A DNA stretch of 18,816 nt from contig CAMDGP010000014.1 of NCBI GenBank assembly GCA_945897765.1, forward strand, positions 1-18,816, given 5' to 3'. This stretch comes from Chitinophaga pinensis. Lineage in GTDB: Bacteria; Bacteroidota; Bacteroidia; Flavobacteriales_D; Crocinitomicaceae. The notes under the pieces are model-generated. The model did not search any database and had not been told where the DNA came from. It worked only from the letters and a program-made list of their open reading frames with translations. The position numbers and the translations under genes are program-made. Shown here piece by piece: positions 10,819 through 18,286 of the stretch (position 1 is the first letter of the stretch; every line of letters begins with the position of its first letter).

Positions 10819-13209
10819 ATGCGAAGTTGGTTTCTTTTGTTTCTGTTTTTAATTGTTTCAACTGGTTTCGCAACTGCCACTGTTTCTGAGAAGTTGTTTG
10901 TTACAAAGAAAAGCGAGCTTAGCTATTTGATAAACAAAGGTTACTTTAATACTGCACTTTTGAAATGCGAAAAGCTTTTAGGTAGCAATTTAAGTAAGAA
11001 TCAACGCTACGAAATTTTAACGACACAATCCAAGCTTTATTTTTGGGAAGAAAATATGTATGCCTATAAAATAGCAGCTCAAAAGGCAGTTCAGCTTAAA
11101 AATGAACCGATTTATAAGGCTTACTATCACGCACAAATTGCTTTTTATTTCCATTATTCGTTTATTGGGGATTCTACCGTAATTCATGCGGATAAGGCAT
11201 TAGAATTACTAAGAAATAACTACTCCCAACGCCATAAAATTGCAGCTCATTACATTTATCAGATATATGCGACAAGTTTTTTACATCGTAATAATTATTA
11301 CAAAATTTCAGATGATTTTGTTACTGATCGAAAAGCAAGAATAGTTCCAGTTTTAAAATATTTAGATTCGGCAATTCGTATTGTCGATGAAGTTCCACAT
11401 TTTCCGCAAGAAAAAGCTATTTTATATCGTTCGTTAGGTAACCGCTTATTTGATTTGGTGGGTTATGGTGTCAGGGCGTCAGAATCGGATTTCAAACATC
11501 CTATTTTCGAAAAAGAAGTTTTTAGTAAGGTCATAAATGCCCACAGTAGAGCAATCTCGTGTTTGCCAAAATCTGAGAAACGTTTGCGTAAAAACCTTGA
11601 TGCTGGCTTGGCTATGGTTTATTATACCTGTTTAATGGAGGATAAGGCGGACTCAATTACACAACCCTATATTAACCGATTTTACAGAAACCCTATTGGC
11701 GAAATGGGACCAAGTATGATAAACTCGATTTCATTGTTATCTTATTATATAAAAAATGCAATTGCTAAAGATTATCCGCCTGAAAAATTAATGAAAGTGA
11801 AAGTTATATTAGAGCGCATTTTACCTTTGTGGAGGATGTACTTAAGTCAAGAAAACAGCAACTATTTTGATGCGTATGACATTTCACCTAATTATCAATT
11901 GCTGCAAATACAAGAATATTTTTTGCTTAAAAAAGCCAGTTTGGCGAATAAAAATGATATGTTGAATTTGACTTTAGATCGTTTTTCGTACTATTCAAAA
12001 AATAGCTATCAAAAGCGAAATTCTCCAGCAAAACGAAAAAAGTTTAACGAATTAGTAGTCAAAACGGAAATTAATCCAACTAATAAATCTGCACTTAAAG
12101 AATTAAAAATTTTAGTAAAACCTTGGGAAAATATCGACCTTGGAAAGAAAATTCAAAACCGCTTAAAGAAAGAAGAGGCAATACTTGTAAATATTTCAAA
12201 TGCTGGTTCGGTTCCCTTCATCATTGTGGTTCGAAAAAATCATATTGATGTGGTTAAATTGAATTCATTTTGGTTAGGCATGACAAATGAAGAAATAAAT
12301 CAATTTTCGGCATTTAAAAAGAAAGGACACGAAATCTTTAAACATTCCAAAATATTACCTGCAATAATTAAACATAAAATTAAAAAGTTGTATGTTACCG
12401 CTGATTTAAACCTTCCATTTGATTGGATCGTAACAGATTTAAAAGGCAAAAAGTTTGATGAACTTTCATATTTTAAGAAGCAGGTTAATATCGTTAAAAT
12501 GTATAATCCAATTGATTTTTTTATCGGTAACAATGGAGAAAATTTCGCAAAAAAACACACAAAATATGTTTGGCTAAATCCATCTTCTGTTGGTCGATTG
12601 CCATTTTCTGGTGAATTTATTAAAAAGAAAAAAGGTTTACCTACAATTTTGAGAACAAGCGATTTTACCCAAAAAGGAATCTTACAAATTATTGGACATG
12701 GTGGGTTAGAAACAAACAGCAACGGGAACTTTGAAAACTCCACATTAGAATCAAAAGAGTTGGATAGTTTAAGAGCCTCTGATTTCAAAGTTAGTAAAGA
12801 CTTGGTGATTTTTAATGTGTGCTTTGCTGGAAGTAGAAGAGGAATAAATATTTTCGATTTGGGTATTAATAACCTACTCTTGTCTCGAGGTGCAAAAGCT
12901 GTAATTGCTTCACCTTACCAAACCATTGATCAAAGTTCAGCCTATATTTTTGAGAAATTTTATCACTATCTTTTCAAAGGAGAAACAGTAGAAGATGCAT
13001 TACAGTTAGCAAAATTGGATTATTTAAAAACGCATACGGGAATTGAGGCTCATCCACAACATTGGTCAACCTACGAACTCACCTCCAACGTCAAAGATTT
13101 GCGTTTGGCACCAGAACCAATACCAGATAAATTGTGGCAAGCTTATTTAGTGCTCTTAGTTTTGATTGCAATTGTGTTGCGGTTTTATTTGTATTGGGAG
13201 GAGTACTGA
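10819..13209 (+). CDS. Periplasm-facing TPR-like CHAT protease, membrane anchored
   Basis: This 796-residue protein has a signal peptide (MRSWFLLFLFLIVSTGFATA), a long helical, TPR-like region (about 25-420), and a C-terminal CHAT domain, the caspase-like fold of separase and CRISPR-associated Craspase. The catalytic pair is visible: H627 in IIGHGGLE and C668 in VIFNVCFAGSRRG. The family's closing block also appears (GAKAVIASPYQ, then HPQHWSTYEL). One transmembrane helix (about 774-791) with a short RFYLYWEEY tail ends it. The signal peptide and single C-terminal span place the protease in the periplasm, unlike the cytoplasmic CHAT proteins of phage defence. Neighbours are an AAA ATPase and a Fic protein; the sigma and anti-sigma-like pair just beyond could be its partner. 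The substrate is unknown. Confidence 0.88.
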   Translation: MRSWFLLFLFLIVSTGFATATVSEKLFVTKKSELSYLINKGYFNTALLKCEKLLGSNLSKNQRYEILTTQSKLYFWEENMYAYKIAAQKAVQLKNEPIYKAYYHAQIAFYFHYSFIGDSTVIHADKALELLRNNYSQRHKIAAHYIYQIYATSFLHRNNYYKISDDFVTDRKARIVPVLKYLDSAIRIVDEVPHFPQEKAILYRSLGNRLFDLVGYGVRASESDFKHPIFEKEVFSKVINAHSRAISCLPKSEKRLRKNLDAGLAMVYYTCLMEDKADSITQPYINRFYRNPIGEMGPSMINSISLLSYYIKNAIAKDYPPEKLMKVKVILERILPLWRMYLSQENSNYFDAYDISPNYQLLQIQEYFLLKKASLANKNDMLNLTLDRFSYYSKNSYQKRNSPAKRKKFNELVVKTEINPTNKSALKELKILVKPWENIDLGKKIQNRLKKEEAILVNISNAGSVPFIIVVRKNHIDVVKLNSFWLGMTNEEINQFSAFKKKGHEIFKHSKILPAIIKHKIKKLYVTADLNLPFDWIVTDLKGKKFDELSYFKKQVNIVKMYNPIDFFIGNNGENFAKKHTKYVWLNPSSVGRLPFSGEFIKKKKGLPTILRTSDFTQKGILQIIGHGGLETNSNGNFENSTLESKELDSLRASDFKVSKDLVIFNVCFAGSRRGINIFDLGINNLLLSRGAKAVIASPYQTIDQSSAYIFEKFYHYLFKGETVEDALQLAKLDYLKTHTGIEAHPQHWSTYELTSNVKDLRLAPEPIPDKLWQAYLVLLVLIAIVLRFYLYWEEY

Positions 13210-13261
13210 ATTTCATTAAATAAGATTTCTAAAATAATTGGGAAAATGTTTTAAATTTAAC

Positions 13262-13292
13262 ATCGGAAATATTAACTTTGTGACTTATCCGA
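13262..13292 (+). promoter_or_regulatory. Promoter and possible operator of fic
   Basis: TAACTTTG (13273-13280) is an exact TAnnTTTG, 16 nt before the ATG. It is flanked by ATCGGA (13262-13267) and TCCGAT (13287-13292), a 6-bp inverted repeat that would let a regulator cover the start of transcription. The C-terminal winged helix of the Fic protein itself could be that regulator. Confidence 0.5.
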
Positions 13293-13296
13293 TATT

Positions 13297-14256
13297 ATGT
13301 GGAAGAATCAATTTATTGTAGATGATGAAATCAATGCGCACCTTTCAAGGTTGGAATCCAAGAAAAGGGAATTGGATGCACATCGGCCTTTGCCAACATT
13401 TATTGTCGAGAAAATTAAAGCGAATCTTGCACTGGAATGGACCTATAATTCAAATGCCATTGAAGGAAACACCATTACGCTACGTGAAACCCAAATGATT
13501 CTCGAGGAAGGTGTGACGGTAAAAGGGAAAAGCCTTCGGGAGCATTTTGAAACGTTCAATCACCACAAAGCGATTTCTTTTTTATATCAATTGGCTGCTG
13601 CTTCAGAACCAATTCGGGGTATTGATATTCTGAAATTACACGAAATTGTATTAAATAACATCGAAGAACATTATGCCGGTAGAATCCGTACAGGAAATGT
13701 CCGAATCAATGGTGCAAATTTCACTCCGCCAGCCGCTTCAAAAGTAAGTGAGTTGTTTGATGAGCTCATCGAATGGATTCAGTTAAATCCAGATGGTTTG
13801 GATATGATCAGTTTGGCAACGCTTTTTCACCATCGTTTTGTTTGGATTCATCCTTTTTTTGATGGAAATGGTAGAACCGTTCGATTAGCGATGAACCTAC
13901 TTTTATTGCGAAATGGCTATCCTCCAGCAATTATTCTACGAGCCGATCGAAAGAAGTATTATGAAGCACTTAACCAAGCAAACAATGGACAATATAAGAA
14001 ACTTCAATTGTTAATGATTCAAGCCGTTGAACGTACCTTGAATATTTATTTGGCTGCACTACCAGGTTCAACCTATGAATATTCATCTATCACCAGCTTA
14101 ATCGAGGAAGAACGCTTGCCCTATGGTCAAGAATATTTGAGTCTTTTGGCTCGACAAGGTAAGATTGATGCTTATAAAGAAGGAAATGTTTGGTACACTT
14201 CTAAAAACGCAGTGAATTCTTATATGGTGAATAGAAAACGCCAGCGGAAAAATTGA
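13297..14256 (+). CDS. Fic family AMP-transferase, self-inhibited class II
   Basis: The protein has 319 residues. The Fic core motif HPFFDGNGR is intact at 185-193, with catalytic H185, so AMP transfer to target hydroxyls is likely. The inhibitory motif S/T-xxx-E-G/N is found in the N-terminal part as SNAIEGN, S52 and E56, which makes it a class II Fic that holds itself in check without a separate antitoxin. A C-terminal winged helix (about 265-313, SSITSLIEEE, YGQEYLSLLARQGKIDAYKEG, WYTSKNAVNSYM) looks like the DNA-binding or dimerisation part seen in many bacterial Fic proteins. It starts 87 nt after the CHAT gene, with its own promoter, and converges on the anti-sigma gene. Target proteins cannot be predicted. 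Confidence 0.94.
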   Translation: MWKNQFIVDDEINAHLSRLESKKRELDAHRPLPTFIVEKIKANLALEWTYNSNAIEGNTITLRETQMILEEGVTVKGKSLREHFETFNHHKAISFLYQLAAASEPIRGIDILKLHEIVLNNIEEHYAGRIRTGNVRINGANFTPPAASKVSELFDELIEWIQLNPDGLDMISLATLFHHRFVWIHPFFDGNGRTVRLAMNLLLLRNGYPPAIILRADRKKYYEALNQANNGQYKKLQLLMIQAVERTLNIYLAALPGSTYEYSSITSLIEEERLPYGQEYLSLLARQGKIDAYKEGNVWYTSKNAVNSYMVNRKRQRKN

Positions 14257-14265
14257 AAAACTAAT

Positions 14266-14298
14266 GAGTTGATTTAGAAATTAAGTCAACTCTTTTTT
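14266..14298. terminator. Bidirectional terminator between fic and the TPR gene
   Basis: GAGTTGA (14266-14272) pairs with TCAACTC (14286-14292). A T run follows on the plus strand and a T-rich TTAGTTTTT on the minus strand, so it can end both converging transcripts. It touches the stop codon of the minus-strand gene. Confidence 0.8.
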
Positions 14299-15031
14299 AT
14301 TCTGAAGTGTTTTCAATTTCTTCAATACGATTCTTAGCTGCCTTTTTAAGTTCCAAATCTGTTGATGAAGTAAGTTGTTGGAACTTTTTCTTGGCTTCTT
14401 CTCGCTTGTTTCGTTTCCAATCAATCATTGCTATGAAATAAAGTGAACGGTCGTTGTAAGTACTTTGAATTTGACGGTTTCGCTTAAAATATTTTTCAGC
14501 TTTTTGTATTTGATTCGCGTTGAAATAAACAAGACCACCAAAATAAAGAACGGTATCATTTTCAGGTGCAATTTTTTGAATTTTTTGCCATTCTGAAATT
14601 GCTTTTGATGTACTTTCTTTTTTGATAGCAAACATCAATTTTTCCCAAGCTATTTTCGCAGTTTCACCCATATAGATAGGAATTCCTGGTTCAACGAAAA
14701 GTTCTTTTTTATCAGCAGTTTTTGCAGTAAGATTGTTTGCAGGAGTTGAATAGTAATAGAAATAGCCAACAAGACCAATTAAGAAAGCAATTCCAGCAGC
14801 ATATTTTAAGAACGAAAATGAAGTAGATTTTGCTTGCAAAGGCGCAAGAATTTGTTTTTCAGTTGAACTTAAATAATTCTTAATAGCTTCGCAATCCCCC
14901 TCAAAACTGTCATAAAGCACAATGAATCCATTGATTTCCTCCGAAACAGTAACATCTGCGCGCAATTTTTCCATTTCAACTTCAAGTTGAGTAGGATTAT
15001 CTAAGAGCTTCTTTAAATCTTTTATCTCCAT
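14297..15031 (-). CDS. Membrane-anchored TPR protein, probable anti-sigma factor
   Basis: I chose the ATG at 15031 (244 residues, MEIKDLKKLL), because it overlaps the sigma-factor stop in ATGGAGATAA and so suits translational coupling. An ATG 42 nt upstream would give 258 residues but a long overlap. The N-terminal part (about 1-72) is a charged helical domain, presumably cytoplasmic. One transmembrane helix follows (about 75-95, AAGIAFLIGLVGYFYYY). The rest (about 120-235) has TPR-like helices such as ISEWQKIQKIAPENDTVLYFGG and AEKYFKRNRQI. This layout, sigma-binding side inside and a TPR domain outside, fits an anti-sigma factor of the ECF type in Bacteroidota. No recognised anti-sigma domain or zinc motif is seen, so the role rests on position and topology. 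It would sense through its outside domain. Confidence 0.72.
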   Translation of the reverse strand: MEIKDLKKLLDNPTQLEVEMEKLRADVTVSEEINGFIVLYDSFEGDCEAIKNYLSSTEKQILAPLQAKSTSFSFLKYAAGIAFLIGLVGYFYYYSTPANNLTAKTADKKELFVEPGIPIYMGETAKIAWEKLMFAIKKESTSKAISEWQKIQKIAPENDTVLYFGGLVYFNANQIQKAEKYFKRNRQIQSTYNDRSLYFIAMIDWKRNKREEAKKKFQQLTSSTDLELKKAAKNRIEEIENTSE

Positions 15032-15576
15032 ACAAAAGCAATTAGTAGTATCATTTGGTGCCACAATTTCCAAATGGACTTTCTGGTTAAACTCAGTTTG
15101 TTGCGAACTGTTTTTTCACTTAGATTCAACTTCAAAGAAATTTCATCGTTGCTAAAACCTTGTAAATTCAACTCCACCAATTGTTTTTCATTTGGTTTTA
15201 ATTCTTGAATACAAGCAGTCAAATGTGCAATCATATCTATCTTTTCAAGGTCGGAGCTTTTTTCAGTATAAAGTTCATTGTTTATTCGCTCTCGATTTTG
15301 TGTAATTTTTAAGAAATCTAAACATTTATTTCTAACTATCACCAATAATAAAGCTTGATGGCTTTCAATTTTATTCCAACGCGATTGTCTTTCTACTTTA
15401 TCCAATTCTAATAAAGAGACGAATAAACTACTCACAATGTCCCGAGCGATTTCAGGATTTTTTGTATAATAAATAGCTTTCAGAACTAAAGGCTCAAATA
15501 AATCCACGTATAATTTAGCTAGCGCATCGTTGTCGCCATTCAAGAAATCCTTCCAATATTTAGTTTGATTATCCAA
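15022..15576 (-). CDS. ECF sigma-70 family factor (TTG start)
   Basis: The 184-residue protein has the two-domain form of an ECF sigma factor. Region 2 (about 5-95) includes DALAKLYVDLFEPLVLKAIYYTKN, EIARDIVSSLFVSLLE and VIVRNKCLDFLK. Region 4 (about 122-170) has the helix-turn-helix FSNDEISLKLNLSEKTVRNKLSLTRKS. The gene begins with TTG; an in-frame stop lies shortly upstream with no ATG between, so a TTG start is required. It overlaps the start of the membrane TPR gene by 10 nt, typical of a sigma and anti-sigma pair. A TATCTTTA promoter-like element lies only 5 nt upstream, so its transcript may be nearly leaderless. Target genes cannot be deduced here; the CHAT gene is a reasonable candidate to test. 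Confidence 0.9.
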   Translation of the reverse strand: MDNQTKYWKDFLNGDNDALAKLYVDLFEPLVLKAIYYTKNPEIARDIVSSLFVSLLELDKVERQSRWNKIESHQALLLVIVRNKCLDFLKITQNRERINNELYTEKSSDLEKIDMIAHLTACIQELKPNEKQLVELNLQGFSNDEISLKLNLSEKTVRNKLSLTRKSIWKLWHQMILLIAFVWR

Positions 15577-15581
15577 TAAAG

Positions 15582-15589
15582 TAAAGATA
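15582..15589 (-). promoter_or_regulatory. Possible -7 element of the sigma operon
   Basis: The minus strand reads TATCTTTA, one mismatch from TAnnTTTG, only 5 nt before the TTG start. If used, the message is almost leaderless. This could also be a promoter for the sigma factor itself. Confidence 0.35.
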
Positions 15590-15692
15590 AGGTTTTAGAA
15601 GAAAATGAAACCAAAATCAGGTATAAAGAATAGAGAAATCCCCTTAGAATTAGCTTTTACTTAAAATAGACTTTTACTTTTTTTTCAGTGAG

Positions 15693-15765
15693 AAAGTTCC
15701 GCAGGATTTCAAAAGTTCCGCAGGATTTGAAAAGTTCCGCAGGATTTGAAATCCTGCGGAACTTT
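15693..15765. repeat. GTTCCGCAGGATTTG palindromic repeat cluster, 3+1 units
   Basis: Three direct units of AAAGTTCCGCAGGATTTG type (15693-15710, 15712-15729 and 15731-15748; the first ends in C) are followed by one reverse unit (15749-15765). It lies between the start of the sigma gene and the end of the DUF3127 gene. The other bases of 15577-15859 hold nothing further recognisable. Confidence 0.95.
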
Positions 15766-15859
15766 CAAATTTTCAACTATTGAATGATTGAATTGGACAG
15801 GAAAAGTGGAACAAAAACATCTTTTTTTAAACTCAAATCTTGTAAGAACTGAAAACGAA

Positions 15860-15891
15860 AAAAGCGAATCTTCGATTGAAAATTCGCTTTT
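15860..15891 (-). terminator. Terminator of the DUF3127 gene
   Basis: AAAAGCGAAT (15860-15869) pairs with ATTCGCTTTT (15882-15891) around a 12-nt loop. Read on the minus strand the stem ends in a T run. It lies 18 nt past the stop codon. Confidence 0.88.
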
Positions 15892-15908
15892 AAAAAGTGT
15901 TTAATCGC

Positions 15909-16304
15909 TTAAAACGGAAGATCGTCTTCTTCTTCGTTGCTTGCTACTGCTGAAGTTGTTGCAGCAGGAATTGGATCAGAACCTAACGACATTGCAGATG
16001 GTCCACCAGCAGGCATTGCGTTTGATTGACCAACTTTTTCAATTCTCCAAGCTTCTAATGTGTTGAAGTATTTTACTTCTCCTGCAGGACTTGTCCATTC
16101 TCTTCCTCTCAAATTGAAAGAAACTTCTACTTGACTGCTTACCTGCACATTGTCCAGTAATGAACACTTGTCTTGTGTTGCTTGAAACATCACTAATTGA
16201 GGATATTGGTCTTGTGTTTCAATAACGAATTCTCTTTTTGAAAATTTCTCGCTGATAACTTGTGTTGGGCTTACGACTTTAACAGTCCCGGTTAATTTAA
16301 ACAT
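15909..16304 (-). CDS. DUF3127 OB-fold-like protein with SSB-type acidic tip
   Basis: The protein has 131 residues. Residues about 1-92 match DUF3127 (TGTVKVVSPTQVISEKFSKREFVIET, QYPQLVMFQATQDKC, EVSFNLRGREWT, YFNTLEAWRI), a small OB-fold-like domain found almost only in Bacteroidota. A flexible Ala/Ser/Gly/Pro-rich linker follows (about 93-120), and the protein ends in EEEDDLPF. That build, OB fold then linker then acidic tail ending in PF, is the plan of single-stranded DNA-binding protein, where the tip recruits repair and replication proteins. It may act as a second SSB-like hub, or bind the same partners. It lies 21 nt downstream of the flavin reductase gene, but I see no functional tie. 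Confidence 0.9.
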   Translation of the reverse strand: MFKLTGTVKVVSPTQVISEKFSKREFVIETQDQYPQLVMFQATQDKCSLLDNVQVSSQVEVSFNLRGREWTSPAGEVKYFNTLEAWRIEKVGQSNAMPAGGPSAMSLGSDPIPAATTSAVASNEEEDDLPF

Positions 16305-16325
16305 TGTTGTTGTTTTTTGTTGTTA

Positions 16326-17219
16326 TTAATTATTGAAAGAAAGCAGACTCAACCATGCTTCCTCTAATTTGTTTTCTTTTAATAATTGTTGCGCTCGTAA
16401 ATGCAATTTTTGCTCTAAAGCTTTTGCATCATCTTCTAAAGATAAAAATAAATCACTTAATTCCAAAAGTTTGTACTCATTTACTGCTGTTTCATCTGGT
16501 AAATTTTCAATTCCAGCTAAGTGACCTAAGTCATTTCCTGTAAGAATAGGACTTTGTAATATGTCTTTTGGTAAAGCATCATAACCGATTCCACACGTTG
16601 TAATTGGTTTTTGAATTTCAAACATAGAATTTACATCAGAACGACAGTACCAATTTCCACCCATTCGCGAAACCAAATCAATTTTATGTTGGTCAATCAT
16701 TCCATTTTCGTCTAAAACGGCTTCATTGATATGAATTTTAACCACTTCACAAATGATTAAATTTCCAGCACCACCTTCAGTTCCAAGTTCTTTTACTTCA
16801 ATCACTTTACATTCAAATTGAACGGGAGATTCTGCCACACGCATAGGTTGTACTAATTCTGATTTCAAAGGAGTAAAACCAGCTTTTTCAAATTCACTAA
16901 CACCTGGCGCATAAGGTGAACTTGCTAAACTCATTTGATGAACGATTTCATAATTCACCACATTTATAACCACTTCTGGATGTACCTTTACATTATTGTA
17001 TGTGTCTTTTGTTGTGTTTGTTCTCCCCGAACGAGCAGGTGAAAAAATTAAAATTGGTGGGTTTGCACTGAATACGTTGAAAAAGCTAAAAGGAGCTAAA
17101 TTATGATTTCCAGCAGCGTCAATAGTTGCAGCAAAAGCAATAGGTCGAGGTCCGACTGCACCAAGTAAATATTGATGTAATTTAGGAACAGTTAGTTCTT
17201 TTGGGTCTAATGTCAACAT
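16326..17219 (-). CDS. Flavin reductase-like protein (FMN-binding split barrel)
   Basis: The 297-residue protein has the flavin reductase-like barrel in its first two thirds: VGPRPIAFAATIDAAGNHNLAPFSFFNVFSANPP (about 23-56) with the GPRPIA and N-L-APFS-F hallmark that contacts FMN, then SGRTNTTKDT and VINVVNYEIVHQM, and a SPVQFECKVIEV strand near 130-141. This group includes NAD(P)H:flavin oxidoreductases and flavin-binding proteins of uncertain reaction. The last third (about 205-297) is mostly helical and is an addition to the basic family. It is probably cytoplasmic. On the minus strand TAATTTTG (17236-17243) gives a -7 element. It is transcribed together with, or just ahead of, the DUF3127 gene. 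The reaction partner is unknown. Confidence 0.85.
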   Translation of the reverse strand: MLTLDPKELTVPKLHQYLLGAVGPRPIAFAATIDAAGNHNLAPFSFFNVFSANPPILIFSPARSGRTNTTKDTYNNVKVHPEVVINVVNYEIVHQMSLASSPYAPGVSEFEKAGFTPLKSELVQPMRVAESPVQFECKVIEVKELGTEGGAGNLIICEVVKIHINEAVLDENGMIDQHKIDLVSRMGGNWYCRSDVNSMFEIQKPITTCGIGYDALPKDILQSPILTGNDLGHLAGIENLPDETAVNEYKLLELSDLFLSLEDDAKALEQKLHLRAQQLLKENKLEEAWLSLLSFNN

Positions 17220-17235
17220 AAAAAAATATAGGATT

Positions 17236-17243
17236 CAAAATTA
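17236..17243 (-). promoter_or_regulatory. -7 element of the flavin reductase gene
   Basis: The minus strand reads TAATTTTG, an exact TAnnTTTG, 16 nt upstream of the ATG. No clear TTTG -33 box is seen. Confidence 0.5.
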
Positions 17244-17344
17244 GTGTATATCTCTTTGACTTTGGTCAGGGAAATTAAGTATTTATTCACAGAATGAAAA
17301 AAATGTTTGGAAGATGTTTTATCTTTACGAAGATTCTTTAGAAT

Positions 17345-18187
17345 ATGAAATTAGTTGCTATTATTTTCTTTTTTACGTTGATTACTCCTTGTAGCTTTTT
17401 ATCTCAAAACAAGAAGGATGAAGATGGAAAAAGAACTGGAAAATGGGTTTTTACCGGCAAAGACAAACCAAATTCTGGCGTTTCACCTAACGGAAAAGCA
17501 GAAGAAGGATATTTTTACAAAGGAAGAAAAGAAGGTGAATGGGTGAAATATCATGCTGATGGAAAGACGCCATTTCTAAAAGGACATTTTAATAATAATC
17601 GTCCTGAGGGTGAGTATAAACGCTTTTTTAAAACAGGGAAAATTAAAGAATCTGGCGCTTTTGGAAAAGAACATTTTAAAGGGGAATTAACGCGTTATCA
17701 CAACAATGGAAAAGTTGCATATATTGGCTCTTACAATAATGATGGTAATGAATCTGGAAAAATAAAATATTTTTACGAAAACGGAAATATTGAATTAGAA
17801 TATATCTCAAAAAATGGTTTAATTTCTGGTGAAGTAAAACGCTATTATGAAAATGGATCACTCAAAGAGTTACAAACTTTCAATGCACAAGGAAAACCAA
17901 CAGGAACAAAAACCTATAAAATGGCTGAAAATACAGTGCCAAAAATCGAGTCAAAATCAATTGTGATTTATCCTCCAACTGTTAAAATTCCGCGAACTAA
18001 AGGTTTGAAATTTGTACCAAATGGCTATAATAAAATCTATAACGAAAGTGATGAAATCTGGATGGATGGCGAATTTAAAAACGGTCAATTGTGGGATGGG
18101 AAAGTCTTTGACTACAGCAAAGATGGGATCTTGTTAAAAGTTCGCGTTTTTAAATTAGGAAAATACCATTCCGATGGACAGTTATAG
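17345..18187 (+). CDS. Secreted YwqK/MORN_2 repeat protein
   Basis: This 280-residue protein has a signal peptide (MKLVAIIFFFTLITPCSFLSQ). It carries about seven copies of the MORN_2 repeat (about 28-195), with lines such as GKRTGKWVF, GRKEGEWVKYHADGK, NRPEGEYKRFFKTGKIKESGAF, GELTRYHNNGKVAYIGSY, GKIKYFYENGNIELEY and GEVKRYYENGSLKEL. Such proteins are labelled YwqK-family antitoxins in databases; here there is no partner toxin, and the signal peptide makes a classical antitoxin role unlikely. They probably act as beta-rich scaffolds in the envelope. A non-repetitive tail (about 200-280) has one more degenerate unit (DGEFKNGQLWDGKVFDY). It is transcribed divergently from the flavin reductase gene. 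Confidence 0.85.
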   Translation: MKLVAIIFFFTLITPCSFLSQNKKDEDGKRTGKWVFTGKDKPNSGVSPNGKAEEGYFYKGRKEGEWVKYHADGKTPFLKGHFNNNRPEGEYKRFFKTGKIKESGAFGKEHFKGELTRYHNNGKVAYIGSYNNDGNESGKIKYFYENGNIELEYISKNGLISGEVKRYYENGSLKELQTFNAQGKPTGTKTYKMAENTVPKIESKSIVIYPPTVKIPRTKGLKFVPNGYNKIYNESDEIWMDGEFKNGQLWDGKVFDYSKDGILLKVRVFKLGKYHSDGQL

Positions 18188-18260
18188 CTAATGTAAAAAA
18201 TATATTCTGCCGTTTATCCTTTTTGCCTAAATCAAACTCATTAGTTCGATTTTATTTTTG

Positions 18261-18268
18261 TATTTTTG
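18261..18268 (+). promoter_or_regulatory. -7 element(s) of the partial secreted-protein gene
   Basis: TATTTTTG occurs twice in tandem (18253-18260 and 18261-18268). Both match TAnnTTTG, and the second is 18 nt from the ATG. No -33 TTTG is seen. Bases 18188-18252 have no other signal that I recognise. Confidence 0.5.
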
Positions 18269-18286
18269 GCTAACTAATTTAAAATT

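Noticed and set aside
12300..12788. A 162-codon minus-strand open frame inside the CHAT gene
   Set aside because: It lies entirely opposite the well-supported CHAT coding sequence and has no family features.
14297..15073. Longer start of the membrane TPR gene at 15073
   Set aside because: It would overlap the sigma gene by 52 nt; the ATG at 15031 gives the common 10-nt coupling overlap and begins the plausible helical domain.
17345..18187. A toxin-antitoxin system based on the YwqK name
   Set aside because: The protein has a signal peptide, no toxin gene lies beside it, and the name only reflects the MORN_2 repeat family.
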